Shown: positions 1 through 11,950, numbered from the stretch's first letter. The stretch: 64,000 bases of DNA from Brachynemurus nebulosus (GCA_035578155.1 JAPWDM010000001.1:92331024-92395023); one strand, 5' to 3'. Numbers and translations: made by a program. Notes: generated by a model not told the origin, from the sequence alone.

Positions 1-130
1 TTTTCAATACTCATTAAAAAGGGATGAAGGAAAAAACGAGCGAATATTTAAGTTTCGTCCATATAATTATTATATTAATTTAGAATGTTTTGAACCTAAT
101 ACATACACAGACAAATACACCATCGTTTTG

Positions 131-925
131 GACGATAGCGATGGTGTATTTAGCAGAAAAAACTAGGAGAAAAAAATCGCAACGTCAAAACAAAACCATG
201 CGTCTGAAATATTCTTTGAGAATAATAAAACGATACTTGAACAGCCGAATAGTTAGCACATATCGACTAACTGAACTAATAATCTCCCGTTTCGTTTGCA
301 ATATGTACGTACTCACGACATATTGAACGAACCAAAATCAACTAATAATTTTGTTCCAAAATAAAACGGAAAAATTTTAGAACTGAAGACTTAACGTTTT
401 GAAATTCACATCAATACTCCATGTAACTAATAAACTATTATACAAGAAAAATTCAGAAAATTTTTCCGACACTAAATATTGGAAAGTAATATAAAAATTG
501 TTAAATTTTGTATCGCGCATACATCAGTTATCGTAAGTTAAAACCAAAATTTCGGGAAAACGGTTAGCCGTGTATCCTCTGCTGATATGGCGTTTTGTTG
601 CCTCTTATAATAGTGACAACCAGCGAAAATTTGAACCCGATCCTATGCGTCGTTTTCTGGCAGTTGACGGCAATAACATTTTTTTGTGGAAAAAAGTGCT
701 AATAATACTTGATTCGAAGTCAAAAGGCATAGCCGAGTAAGATACGGAAAACGGCGCTTGACGCAAAATTGGTTGTTTTCATAGGAAATAATACTTCTTA
801 GCCCCAGATAAATTCCTGCCAAATTTCAACCCTCCGAGGCTAATAGTTTATGAATACACACAAAGACAAAAATTCTCAAAAAATATTTTTTTGACGAAAT
901 TACTGAGCCGATTTATTTGCGTTTA
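131..925. repeat. Left arm of a dispersed inverted-repeat complex
   Basis: This stretch has reverse-complement and direct copies further right in the window. Its first part (about 131-500) recurs in the same orientation at about 7220-7540 and inverted at about 8320-8625. Its middle (about 540-730) belongs to a ~185-bp unit repeated in inverted orientation around 7560-8200. Its end (about 725-925) is inverted at 6685-6890. No coding frame of interest is present. Boundaries are approximate because they come from reading shared blocks by eye. Confidence 0.75.
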
Positions 926-1701
926 ACCCTTTATAGGACATAACATTTTATTTTTTATTTTTAAGGAAAACTTAATTTAATTAAATTAACATCAGTCTAT
1001 GGAGCTAGGAAAAAATACTAAAAAAATTGTAATTACTTGTAATAAGGCTCTAACGAGTGGTCAGTTATAATGTTACCAAACGTAAGAAAACAATTTTTTG
1101 CACGATCGTGTATTTTCATGCATTTACCGATGCTGTTGACAATGCTGGTAAGTTATATTTCCCGAACGTTTGTTTATATCCATGGAAACCAAAAAATAAC
1201 AGTGCGGTAAGTGAAATAGATGCGTGGTAAGTGAATAGGAGTGCGGTAAGTGAAATTAGCTCAAAAATGGTTGTAATTATTTATTTATATTGAAATTAAA
1301 AGTACAATTTGAACAATTAGGAAAAGAAATCGATTAATATGAAAATTTTCACTAGTTTGCACACTATTATTATTATTGTTGGCATTAGTCTTCATATTTT
1401 ATTGACATTTCAAAAGGTCGTTCAATCATTAAAATTTTCTGTGGTTTTCATAATCTTCCCTTCATTTTACGAGAATAAATTTGCAGCCAAAATTAAAATT
1501 CTTCTTCAATTTCATTATTCTCACTAATATTATAGTTTAACAAACTATTTTTCCTAATTTTTTTAATAGAAAATTCAAAAAAATATTCACATCAATTAAA
1601 TATTGACACTTAATTTTTTATTTACAAATATAGTTGTCAACTGTCACTAAAAAGATTCGTATAGTTGCTAATATAAAAATTTATAATATTTATTCATAGC
1701 A
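926..1701. other. AT-rich stretch without a gene; short GTGCGGTAAGTGAA repeats
   Basis: No supported gene. Around 1200-1260 a ~20-bp motif (GTGCGGTAAGTGAAAT) occurs three times in a row with small changes. Near 1093 the string TTTTTGCACGATCG is mirrored on the far side of the next foldback (about 4545-4560), so the foldback may sit inside an older inverted repeat. The rest is low-complexity AT-rich sequence. Confidence 0.5.
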
Positions 1702-4449
1702 GAGCAATTCCATGTATAAACCGATCACCCAAAAATGGCATGTTCTCCAAATTTAATTTCCCTGTGTATATAATAAGTTTAAGTGGTGTTGAGCTATGTA
1801 CTCGAATATTATTGAATTATCTTCTACTTTGTCGGAGTTATAATTATCAAAAGTTGCGTTCAAGGTCACAAAATGGGGATTCCCCAAAATATTTTATTAA
1901 TTTTTTCAGAGTCTAAGAATAATTAAAAAATGATTACATGTGGCATTGAATGTACTTTACATACACTTTCAATCAGACCGATTTCCATTCCAATACATGC
2001 ACATATATTGAAGTAATTGCAAGTTTTATTTTTTTCTTTAATCGCTTATACTGAAAATACCTTATCTTCGATTTTTGATTTTCTTTTTTTAAATTAAAGT
2101 ACTCAGTCCCCTCTATAACGTGGTACTCGATTTTCTTTGTTTTTTTGAGTTTTACGGATTTTACGGGGCTTAGTTTGAAAAATACGTGAATTTTTTAACT
2201 AATTATTAAAATAAAGTATTAATTATAATATTACCCCACCTTTAATTTTCGATTTTCTTTCTTCAAGTTACAGTACTTAGTCCTCTCTTTAACGTGGTAT
2301 TCGATTTTCTTTGTTTTTTTGGGTTTTACGGATTTTACGGGGCTCAGTTTTAAAAAAATACGTGAATTTTTTAACTAAATATTAAAATAAAGTAATAATT
2401 ATAATATTACCCCACCTTTGATTTTCGATTTTCTTCTTTCAAATTAAAGTACTCAGTCCTTTCTATAACGTGGTACTCGATTTTCTTTGTTTTTTTGAGT
2501 TTTACGGATTTTAGGGGGCTTAGTTTGAAAAATACGTGAATTTTTTAACTAACTGATAAAATCAAGTATTAATTGTAACATTACCCCACCTTTGATTTTG
2601 GATTTTCTTTCTTCAAATTAAAATACTCAGTCCTCTCTTTAACGTGGTATTCGATTTTCTTTGTTTTTTTTTTTTGGGTTTTACGGATTTTACAGGGCTC
2701 AGTTTTAAAAAATACCAGAATTTTTTAATTAATTGATAAAATAAAGTATTAATTTGAATATTACCCCACCTTTGATTTTCGATTTTCTTTTTTCAAATTA
2801 AAGTACTCAGTCCTTTCTATAACATGGTACTCGATTTTCTTTGTTTTTTTGAGTTTTACGGATTTTACGGGGTCCAGTTTAAAAAAATACGTGTATCTAG
2901 TAACTAATTTTTAAAATAAAGTATTAATTTTAATATTGTTTCATCTTTGATTTTCTTTATTTATATTTTAAACTGGAGTTTAGAGTCCCCTTTAAAACGT
3001 GTTATTCAATTTTCTTAGTTTTTTTTTGAGTTTTATGAATTTTACGATACTAAATTTTAAAGAAACACGTTCATTTTTTTACTAAGTGATAAAATAAGGT
3101 ATTAATTTCAATATTACCTTAACTTTGATAAACTCAGAAAAACTTAGAAAATCGAATAACATGTTATAAAAGGGGACTCTAAACTTCAATTTAAAAGATA
3201 AATAAGGAAAATCGAAGATAAAACAATATTAAAATTAATACTTTATTTTAAAAATTTTTTTAAAACTGAGCCCCGTAAAATCCGTAAAACTAAAAAAAAA
3301 CAAAAAAAACAAATAAAGTCGAGTATCACGTTAAAGAGGGGACTGAGTACTTTAATTTGAAGAAATAAAATCGAAAATCAAAGGTGGGGTAATGTTATAA
3401 TTATTACTTTATTTTAACAATTATTTTAAAAAAAACACGTATTTTTTTAAGACTGAGATCCGTAAAATCCGCGAAACTCAAAAAAACAAAGAAAATCGAG
3501 TACCACGTTAAAGAGAGGACCGAATACTTTAATTTGAAGAAATAAAATCTAAAATCAAAGGTGGGGTAATGTTACAATTAATACTTGATTTTATCAGTTA
3601 GTTAAAAAATTCACGTATTTTTCAAACTAAGCCCCCTAAAATCCGTAAAACTCAAAAAAACAAAGAAAATCGAGTACCACGTTATAGAAAGGACTGAATA
3701 CTTTAATTTGAAAGAAGAAAATCGAAAATCAAAGGTGGGGTAATATTATAATTATTACTTTATTTTAATATTTAGTTAAAAAATTCACGTATTTTTTTTA
3801 AAACTGAGCCCCGTAATATCCGTAAAACCAAAAAAAACAAAGAAAATCGAATACCACGTTAAAGAGAGGACTAAGCACTTTAACTTGAAGAAAGAAAATC
3901 GAAAATTAAAGGTGGGGTAATATTATAATTATTACTTTATTTTAATAATTAGTTAAAAAATTCACGTATTTTTCAAACTAAGCCCCGTAAAATCCGTAAA
4001 ACTCAAAAAAACAAAGAAAATCGAGTACCACGTTATAGAGGGGACTGAGTACTTTAATTTAAAAAAAGAAAATCAAAAATCGAAGATAAGGTATTTTCAG
4101 TATAAGCGATTAAAGAAAAAAATAAAACTTGCAATTACTTCAATATATGTGCATGTATTGGAATGGAAATCGGTCTGATTGAAAGTGTATGTAAAGTACA
4201 TTCAATGCCACATGTAATCATTTTTTAATTATTCTTAGACTCTGAAAAAATTAATAAAATATTTTGGGGAATCCCCATTTTGTGACCTTGAACGCAACTT
4301 TGGATAATTATAACTCCGACAAAGTAGAAGATAATTCAATAATATTCGAGTACATAGCTCAACACCACTTAAACTTATTATATACACAGGGAAATTAAAT
4401 TTGGAGAACATGCCATTTTTGGGTGATCGGTTTATACATGGAATTGCTC
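1702..4449. mobile_element. 2.7-kb foldback element with arms made of ~175-bp tandem repeats
   Basis: The ends GAGCAATTCCATGTATAA (1702 onward) and the reverse complement ending at 4449 mark two long arms that mirror each other. The outer ~350 bp of each arm is unique sequence. The inner part is a tandem array of a ~175-bp unit, recognisable by 'AGTACTCAGTCC', 'AACGTGGTA' and 'TTACCCCACCTTTGAT'. Units start near 2097, 2271, 2447, 2618, 2801 and 2976 on the left and continue inverted on the right. The centre is near 3100. There is no open frame of note. This architecture fits foldback (FB)-type or large palindromic non-autonomous elements. I see no diagnostic target duplication, so the class is left open. 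Confidence 0.8.
2060..4090. repeat. Inverted tandem arrays of a ~175-bp unit
   Basis: About six diverged copies of a ~175-bp unit run rightwards to about 3100, then about six run in inverted orientation. Each unit carries a GATTTTCTTTGTTTTTTTG stretch, a TTTTACGGATTTTACGGGGC stretch and an AT-rich spacer. Copies differ by substitutions and small indels, so the array is not a recent perfect amplification. Confidence 0.8.
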
Positions 4450-5051
4450 AGCATTCTATGCGATAACATAGAAATATAAATTTCACCTATATTATCTGAA
4501 TTTTATTTTTTATTTACTATATTTTTATTCTTTAATTATTTTAAATCGATCGTGCAAAAAATATTATACAATACACGATGCGTTAAGTGCCTTTACTGAT
4601 CTCGAAAATTGCAAAAATTCGACCCTGCGGGTCTCGTTTTCGCAACATTTTCTCGATCAGTAAAAGCAACTTACCGAACTTATATTGTAAAATACTATTA
4701 TGTGCATGCACGGTGGGAAATATATTGACCACTTAATTGTAAATGAACTTTGTAGATGATTTCTACCAACTAAAAATTAAATAAAATCAATTCATTGTTA
4801 AAATGTTGTATTATATTTTTTATAGAAAAAATACAAATAGTCGGTGGCAAATATTATACTTGCCACTTTTATTGGTTTTCGTCATAATTCACGCGACAAG
4901 TTTTAACTTGAATGAAAGTGTTGAATGCATATTGGTCACTGTTTACATACGTAATGAAATAAGTCCATAAAGATTATTTTAGATCGAAATTAAGAAAGAA
5001 AATTATCTTTATTTGTAGTGGCATTAATATTTGCCACGTTCCTCTAAAGGA
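4450..5051. other. AT-rich intergenic stretch, no gene seen
   Basis: Nothing codes here. A short hairpin-like pair surrounds 4590-4670 (ACTGATCTCGAAAATTGC against a mirrored TTTTCTCGATCAGTAAAAG). The phrase 'TTGCCAC' recurs after ATATT at about 4850 and 5030. These may be ends of small decayed elements, but I cannot define borders. Confidence 0.4.
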
Positions 5052-6682
5052 AATATATATTGTGTACCCACCTTAGGCAAAGTAATAAAAAAAAATTAAC
5101 TTTATATCTCTTTATTACTTATACTAATTTTTTTAAATTTTTTAATTTAAGTAAATTTTTTTTAGCACTTACGCGTTAACGACACCCACCATTTTTTGTT
5201 CAATAATATGTCTCTTAGTACTCTATAACATATATTTTAGTTGGTAAAACATAATAATATTTAAATACAAATGCATGCCATGTTCGGTACTACATATTAT
5301 ATTACTTAAAACTATACTACATATTATATAAACATACATATTATATACTACATATTATATAAAAAGGACCGTAAAGTAAAATATCTGCCCTATTTTTAAA
5401 ATAATATAATTACATACGTTCATAACTACGATAAACTAGTTTAAATTTACAAAAGTCCGACATTACCTGCCGTTTATCTTTTTTTTATTAATAAAACAAA
5501 ACAGACATTGATTTCTCTTTTGTTAAGAGTTTTTTCCTTTGTAAGACGTCCAGTGAAACTTTAGTTCATACACCACGTCTTACGACGTCAACAATTTCAT
5601 ACAAAGTATATTAGCTGTCAAAATAGTATACCAGTTGATTATTTCGTCATCAATTGGTCATGACCCGTCATTGTGTTAACAAAAGAACACAAACAGCAGA
5701 TAAAGATACACGTTTGTCTAAGCTTCTTTGCCGTAGTTATGAACGTATATAATTATATCACAGAAAAAATCTACTTTCTGCACACTTCAAGAAGTGCAAC
5801 AAAAACATCAAGTAAGAGGGGCGAGCTACATATTGCGTACACATGTACGCTATTTTCTTAAGTATACACGTACGGTCAGAGCGCGTATGATTACTTGCCA
5901 TAAACGGTTAATGTATCTTCAAGTTAGTTATATGTACATGTAATTTACTTACATCTTTTTATAATTACAACAGGTTTTAGCCGGACTGTTGTTATTACTA
6001 CATATTGTTGAAGTATTTTGTTGCAATTTATTAAGTTAATGTTTATTATTATTAAAACAATATAACATTTAAGACGGATTATTGTTATTATTATCCTTAT
6101 TTAAATAAAATTTCTAAAACTTGTAATTTTTGTTGAGTTAGATATAATTTGATTTAGCAAGTATCCTGGGTTAATTTTATTGATTTCATTCAAATGTTCA
6201 GATTCATAGTAAAATAATCTTGAAAATTATTTTTTTATAACAAATTAAATCATATTCTTTATAACAACTTAAAATATATATTTTTAGACCGTCACAGGAA
6301 CTCCAAAAACTGCAACTCAGGGGGGAAGGGAACGTTGTGTTGCACTTCTAGGAGTTCTTCTGTGTTTTAGAAATAAGGTAGATACTTTATGGTCCTTTTT
6401 GTATATAAGTAATATATCTAGTACCGAATATGGCATGCATTTGTATTTAAATATTATTATGTTCTACCAACTAAAATTTTTCCATAAAAATATATGTTAT
6501 GCAGTACTAAGAGACATATTATTGAACAAAAAATGGTGGGTGTCGTTAACGCGTAAGTGTCAAAAAGAAAAAAAAACAACAATTTACTTAAATTTAAAAA
6601 TTAAAAAATATTAGTATAATAAAGGCATATAACGTTAATTTTTTTTTATTACTTTGCTTAAGGTGGGTACACAATATATATT
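5052..6682. mobile_element. 1.6-kb inverted-repeat element, non-coding
   Basis: Both ends read AATATATATTGTGTACCCACC inward (left from 5052, right ending at 6682), followed by a matching inverted stretch of roughly 300 bp on each side. Shared blocks include a GTTAACGCGTAAGTG-type segment, a GAGACATATTATTGAAC segment and an AAAAGGACC segment. The centre (about 5400-6360) is unique and has no convincing coding frame. It looks like a non-autonomous DNA transposon or foldback element. A target duplication is not visible. Confidence 0.65.
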
Positions 6683-6684
6683 AA

Positions 6685-8742
6685 ACTCAAATAAATCGGC
6701 TCAGTAATTTCGTCAAAAAAAATTTTTTTTTCAAAAAAATTTGTCTTTGGGTGTATTCATAAACTATTAGCCTTGGAGGGTTGAAATTTCGCAGGAATGT
6801 ATCTGTGGCTAAGAAGTATTATTTCCTATAAAATTAATAAATTTTGCGTTAAGGGCCGTTTTCCCTATCTTACCCGGCTATGCCCTTTCGGGAAAACGAT
6901 CAGCCGTATATTCTCTGCTGGCATGGTACTTTGTTACTTATTATATTAGTAACAAGCAACGAAAATCTGAACCAGATCCTATGCCTCGTTTTTTGGCAAT
7001 TGAAGGCAAAAACAGTTTTTTTCTTCGAAAAAGCGACTATAATACATGGTTCGAAGTCAAATTTCGTTGCTTGTTACTAATACAATAGGTAGCAAAATTC
7101 CGAAAAAAATACCGAAAAATTTTTAGAAAAATAATAAAGAAGTAATTTTTACATGGAAGAATGTTGAATTATTTTTAATACTTCATTTACTGTGAAAGTT
7201 GGTCAAATATTTGGGAATACGTTGGTGTATTTAGCAGAAAAAACTAGCAGAAAAAAATCGCAATGTCAAAACCATGCGTTTGAAATATTCTTTGAGAATA
7301 ATAAAACGATACTTGAACAGCCGACCAGTTAGCACATATCGACTAACTGAACTAACAACGTTCCGTTTCGTTTGTAACATGTATAGTACATACTCACGAC
7401 ATATTGAACGAACCAAAATCATCTAATAATTTTGTTCCAAAATAAAATGAAAAAATTTCAAAACTGAAAAGACTTAACGTTTTGAAATTCACATCGATAC
7501 TTCATGCAACTAATAAACTATTATACAAGAAAAATTCAAATCATGTATTATAGTCGCGTTTTCAAAAACAAAAAAAAATGTTTTCGAAGTCAAATCCGGG
7601 AAAACGGGTAGCCATGTATTTTCTGCTGGGATGGAATTTTGCTACCTATTGTATTAGTAACAAGCAACGAAATTTTACTTCGAATCATGTATTGGAGTCG
7701 CTTTTCTCGACAAAAAACTGTTTTTGCCGTCAATTACCAGAAAACAATGCATAGGATCTTGTTCAAATTTTCACTGGTTATCACCATTAAGAGAAGGACC
7801 AAACCACCATACCGGCAGAAAATACATGGCCGGCACTTTTCCCGAAATTTGACTTCGAATCATGTATTATATGCACTCTTTTTTACAGAAAAATTTTATT
7901 GCCGTTAACTGTCAGAAAACGACGCATAGAATCTGGTTAAAATTTTCGCTGGTTATTACTAATATAATAGGCAACAAACCACCATGCCAGCAGAAAATAC
8001 ACGGCTACCCGTTTTCCCGGAATTTGACTTTGAATCATGTGTTATAGTCGCTTTTTTCCACAAAAAACTGTTTTTGCCGTCAGTTGCCAGGAAACAACGC
8101 ATAGGATCGGGTTCAAATTTTCGCTGGTTGTCACTATTATAAGAGGCAACAAAACGCCATATCAGCAGAGGATACACGGCTAACCGTTTTCCCGAAATTT
8201 TAGTTCTAACTTACGATAACTGATATATGCGCGATACAAAATTTAACAATTTTTATATTATATTTTATGATTTAGCCCCCAATATTTAATGTCGGAAAAA
8301 TTTTCTGAATTTTTCTTGTATAATAGTTTATTAGTTGCATGAAGTATCGATGTGAATTTCAAAACGTTGTCTTTTCAGTTTTGAAATTTTTCCATTTTAT
8401 TTTGGAACAAAATTATTAGATGATTTTGGTTCGTTCAATATGTCGTGAGTATGTACTATACATGTTACAAACGAAACGGAACGTTGTTAGTTCAGTTAGT
8501 CGATATGTGCTAACTGGTCGGCTGTTCAAGTATCGTTTTATTATTCTCAAAGAATATTTCAAACGCATGGTTTTGACATTGCGATTTTTTTCTGCTAGTT
8601 TTTTCTGCTAAATACACCATCGTATTCCCAAATATTTGACCAACTTTCAAAGTAAATGAAGGATTAAAAATAATTCAACATTCTTCCATGTAAAAATTAC
8701 TTCTTTATTATTTTTCTAAAAATTTTTCGGTATTTTTTATAT
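6685..8742. mobile_element. Foldback repeat complex with ~185-bp tandem units in the loop
   Basis: Sequence 6685-7090 is an inverted copy of 560-925. The block 7092-7540 is mirrored by 8320-8742, including the 'GGTGTATTTAGCAGAAAAAA' segment. Between the arms (about 7560-8200) a ~185-bp unit is repeated: it begins with CCCGAAATTTGACTTCGAAT and includes CACAAAAAACTGTTTTTGCC, GCATAGGATC and a CAGCAGA..ATACACGGCTA stretch. Identical short translations appear on both strands only because of the palindrome, so they are not genes. Confidence 0.7.
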
Positions 8743-9082
8743 CATCTTTATTCGGTGGCTACAAAAAAAGTAATAATTTTATGATTTTAATCTTTTCTTT
8801 ATAAATTAATGTCTAATTTTTTATTTCTTTGTACAATGTTTTCAGATATGAAAAAGGTAACAATTTAGGATCAATATAGAATATTCAATTTTAATTTAAT
8901 ACTGTGGTTTTGTTGGAATGTACATTAGTTTGTTTTTTGGTTATACGAAAATCGAGAGTAAAAACAAGTTATTTTAATTTTTCAATTTCAAAACTGAAAC
9001 TTTAAGCACTACGATTTCTTTGGTTAGTATGACCATAACCCAAATGTAAATTAAAAATCACAAAGTGATTGAAAAAATTATC
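8743..9082. other. AT-rich stretch, no gene seen
   Basis: Low-complexity AT-rich DNA between the foldback complex and the tRNA-like sequence. The part next to the tRNA-like unit (about 9000-9080) could be the body of a tRNA-derived SINE transcribed leftwards, but I see no second copy in the window to prove it. Confidence 0.35.
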
Positions 9083-9155
9083 CGGATCGGCCGGGAATCG
9101 AACCCAGGATCTCCCGGTAACTAGCCAGGTGTCTTCGCCATTAGACCAACGATCC
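9083..9155 (-). tRNA. tRNA-like sequence, anticodon reads AGU (Thr); possibly a SINE head
   Basis: On the minus strand 72 nt plus a G discriminator fold as a cloverleaf. The acceptor stem is GGATCGT with CCGATCC (six pairs and one mismatch), the anticodon stem is CCTGG/CCGGG and the T stem is CTGGG/CCCGG. The loop CTAGTTA would give anticodon AGT. The internal Pol III promoter looks intact: A box TGGTCTAATGG and B box GGTTCGAATCC. Oddities are U at position 37, where a purine is usual, a D-arm more like Glu/Asp tRNAs than Thr, and no encoded CCA (normal for eukaryotes). It could be a real tRNA, a tRNA pseudogene or a SINE head. I favour a SINE or pseudogene. Confidence 0.55.
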
Positions 9156-9597
9156 TGTGTTCGACAGCCACCCGAATCAGACAATCATTCAATTGTATTG
9201 TACTCTCTCTAATGCGAGAAACAGTTACAATTTTTCAATTTTAGACATAAAAGATTGATTGTTTTTGTCCAAATTAATTTCCAAAATGTATTTCATTAGA
9301 AATTTGTCAATTAAAACATAAACGGTTCTTAATTGAATAAAATTAAGTTCGTCAAAATTATTTAAAATTTTAAAAAAATTTTTAAGTTTTTTGAATTTAA
9401 CTGGTTGTTGTATTTTAACCATTTTGGTATGAATTCAACATACCGACTGACTTACAATGCTATGTTTTTTGTTTTTAGGTGAGTGCATCGAAGTTGCTAG
9501 ATTCGTCATACATGTCCATTCTTAATTTTCATTAATCTAAGTAAATAAATAAGGGTACAAAAAATATATTGTTTATTGTCAGTTACAATGTGTTATA
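9156..9597. other. AT-rich stretch, no gene seen
   Basis: No gene, RNA or repeat border is recognisable. Leucine/lysine/asparagine-rich frames here reflect base composition. Confidence 0.4.
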
Positions 9598-9888
9598 CAG
9601 CCTTGGCCAAAAATATTAAGCACTCCAATAAAACACGTGTAACTCAAAAATTAATTTTAAAAAAACTTATCTGTGTAATAATAGAATGAAAGGCAATACT
9701 AAAAGTTAATTTTAAACAATAGATAAAGGATTTTAAGGTATCATAAAGCACCTGGTCCACAAAACGTGAAATATGAAGTTTTTGAGAAATAATGTAATTT
9801 ATTTGTTAGTCTTTTATTAACTTTCGGAATAACAAGAAGCTGCTGGGTGTTGTTTATTTGTGTAGTAGAGACAGTTTTGTAATACGAA

Positions 9889-10370
9889 ATGCCGAAACAA
9901 TGAGAACATAACACAGAAACATCAGTAAAAATCCAGATGTAATATGTAGAAGGGAAGACTCAAGTAAAGATTGCTAAATTAGTAAAAGTTTGACGATGTG
10001 CAATGCAATTTACCATTGAAAGGTTCGCGGAGACTGGCTCTCACGCAAACAAAATGAGAACGGGCAGAAAACGCATTACTACTGACCGCCACGTTAGAAA
10101 ATTTATCCGTGACTCACTTAGGACCGCAAAAAAACTTCTTTTGAGCTCACTGCAGCTTTATCGGAGGACATTGGGAAACCAATTAGTTCGCGAACTGTAA
10201 GAGGAAGACTCACAGAAGCAGGCTTAAAAAGCCGCAAAGCCAGGAAGAAACCTTGGCTCTCCGACAACAAGAAGAAAAATCGTTTAGAATGGGCTCTAAG
10301 ACACCAACATTCTTTTGAAGAATATTGGTCCAATGTGGTATGGTCCGGCGAATCGAATCGTATTGTTTAA
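9889..10370 (+). pseudogene. Tc1-type transposase N-terminal half (left arm)
   Basis: Starting at an ATG (MPKQ...), the frame shows the Tc1 N-terminal DNA-binding region, including 'TIERFAETGSH', a Tc1 signature after the first HTH. It then shows a second HTH region ending 'RGRLTEAGLKSR' and a basic stretch, and reaches the first catalytic strand as 'VVWSGES'. The family normally has WSDES there, so the first Asp of the DDE triad is Gly. In-frame stops near the start (after MPKQ and twice more) and a frameshift near 10130-10150 break it. The rest of the catalytic domain is absent, replaced by the inverted arm. It cannot code for an active transposase. Confidence 0.8.
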
Positions 10371-10394
10371 TGCGATGGTATAAAATTTAACTCA

Positions 10395-10871
10395 CCTCAA
10401 AATTAGATTCGTCAAATTATACCACATTGGACAAATCTTCTTCAGAAGAATGCTGGTGTCTTAGAGCCCATTCCACACGATTCTTTTTGTTGTTGTCGGA
10501 GAGCCAAGGCTTCTTCCTGGCTTTGCGGCTTTTTAAGCCTGCTTCTGTGATCCTTCTTCTTACAGTTCGAGAACTAATTGGTTTCCCATTGTCCTTCGAT
10601 GAAGCTGCAGCGAGCTCAAAAGAAGTTTTTTTGCGGTCCTAAGTGAGTCACGGATAAGTTTTCTATCGTGGCGGTCAGTAGTGATGCGTATTCTACTCGT
10701 TCTCATTTTGTTTGTGCGAGAGCCAGTCTCCGCGAACCTTTCAATGGTAGATTGCACTGCACATCGTCAAACTTTTACTAGCTTAGCAATCTTTACTTGA
10801 ATCTTCCCGTCTTCACATAACATCTGGATTTTTATCCGTGTTTCTGCGTTAAGTTCTCATTGTTTCGACAT
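10395..10871 (-). pseudogene. Tc1-type transposase N-terminal half (right arm, inverted)
   Basis: This is the mirror copy of the left-arm fragment, read on the minus strand from an ATG at 10871. It keeps the same landmarks ('TIERFAETGSR', then a second HTH region and basic linker). Near 10410 it reads a stop followed by 'FDES', so this copy retains the first catalytic Asp that the left arm has lost, but a stop replaces the preceding residue. It ends at the palindrome centre. The two arms have diverged independently, so the inverted duplication is not brand new. Confidence 0.75.
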
Positions 10872-11317
10872 TTCGTATTACAAACTGTCTCTACTACACA
10901 AATAAACAACACTCAGCAGCTTCTTGTTATTCCGAAAGTTAGTAAAAGACTAACAGATAAATTACATTATTTCTCAAAAAACTTCATATTTCACGTTTTG
11001 TGGACCAGGTGCTTTATGATACCTTAAAATCCTTTATCTATTGTTTAAAATTAATTTTTGAGTTACACGTGTTTTATTGGGGTGCTTAATACTATTGGCC
11101 AAGGCTGTATAACCGGATGTATTGTGTTCTTATTTTAATTTTTTAATAATTGGTAACGTAAAAGCCTCCATTGTGGAACGGCCCCCAATACAAAAACAGT
11201 TTTGACATTTACATATTAATGAAGTTATTTCTGAAAGAAACGTCTGATAACAAGAATTGTTATTAATAGAATGATTGTTTTTCAATTTAAATTCACCTCG
11301 CATTTAATGTTTCCTTA

Positions 11318-11332
11318 CTTAATTAAAGAAAT

Positions 11333-11412
<80 letters not shown>

Positions 11413-11421
11413 ATTTCTTTA

Positions 11422-11480
<59 letters not shown>
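11318..11480. repeat. (AC)n(AT)n(GT)n and (AT)n microsatellites in a palindrome
   Basis: The left flank TTAATTAAAGAAATACACAC is mirrored by GTGTGTATTTCTTTAATTAA around a run of ~30 AT dinucleotides. A second AT run follows at about 11426-11478. The structure can form a long hairpin and is a likely length-variable site. Confidence 0.9.
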
Positions 11481-11483
<3 letters not shown>

Positions 11484-11950
11484 CAGTTTTTGCTGAATGT
11501 GTCTCTTTTTTGCGTTTGATCAATGCTTATTTATAGAAACACATGCCTTATAAATTTCAACATTTTCCAGTTAATTTTCGAAGTTAGCGCAATAAAACTA
11601 TACAAATAATTTTTATTAGTCCAGTTAAGAGATTATAAGAGCTTAATCACCTTTTTATTTGGTTTAAATATGATTTATATATCTGTGTATTTCTATGGAG
11701 TACAGATATAACCTTTGTATGTAACTAAAATCATGTACGTAAAATGACCAAAAATTTATATTATAAATAACTATACGAGTTTTTGAAATAAAACGATTTT
11801 TTTTGCATATTCCGATAGTCTAACCAGTAACTTAAATTTTAAACGCGTTTTTCTCGAAACTACATTTTTCAAATTTGATACGCTTAAACTCGAATTAAAA
11901 TTTAGTTTTCTAACCAAACATGGTATATGGTATATTAGTTTGTGTAAAAT
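11481..11950. other. AT-rich stretch, no gene seen
   Basis: No coding or RNA signal. The end (about 11935, TTAGTTTGTGTAAAATT) is mirrored at about 12682 (AATTTTACACAAACTA), so this flank belongs to an inverted structure around the next foldback. Confidence 0.4.

Larger units (their letters stand above)
9598..11107. mobile_element. Tc1/mariner-derived foldback element, two half elements head to head
   Basis: The ends are CAGCCTTGGCCAAAAATATT (from 9598) and its reverse complement (ending 11107). Both are flanked by TA (9596-9597 and 11108-11109), the Tc1/mariner target duplication. Each arm of ~750 bp carries the 5' half of a Tc1-like transposase gene, and the two arms face each other and meet near 10385. 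No C-terminal half with the last catalytic residues is present, so the element is non-autonomous. The structure fits a foldback derived from a Tc1 element by inverted duplication of its 5' end. Confidence 0.85.

Noticed and set aside
7231..8611. Identical 63-residue translations on opposite strands
   Set aside because: They arise from the inverted repeat, not from duplicated genes.
9002..9184. 60-codon minus-strand frame over the tRNA-like unit
   Set aside because: It is a translation of a tRNA-like sequence.
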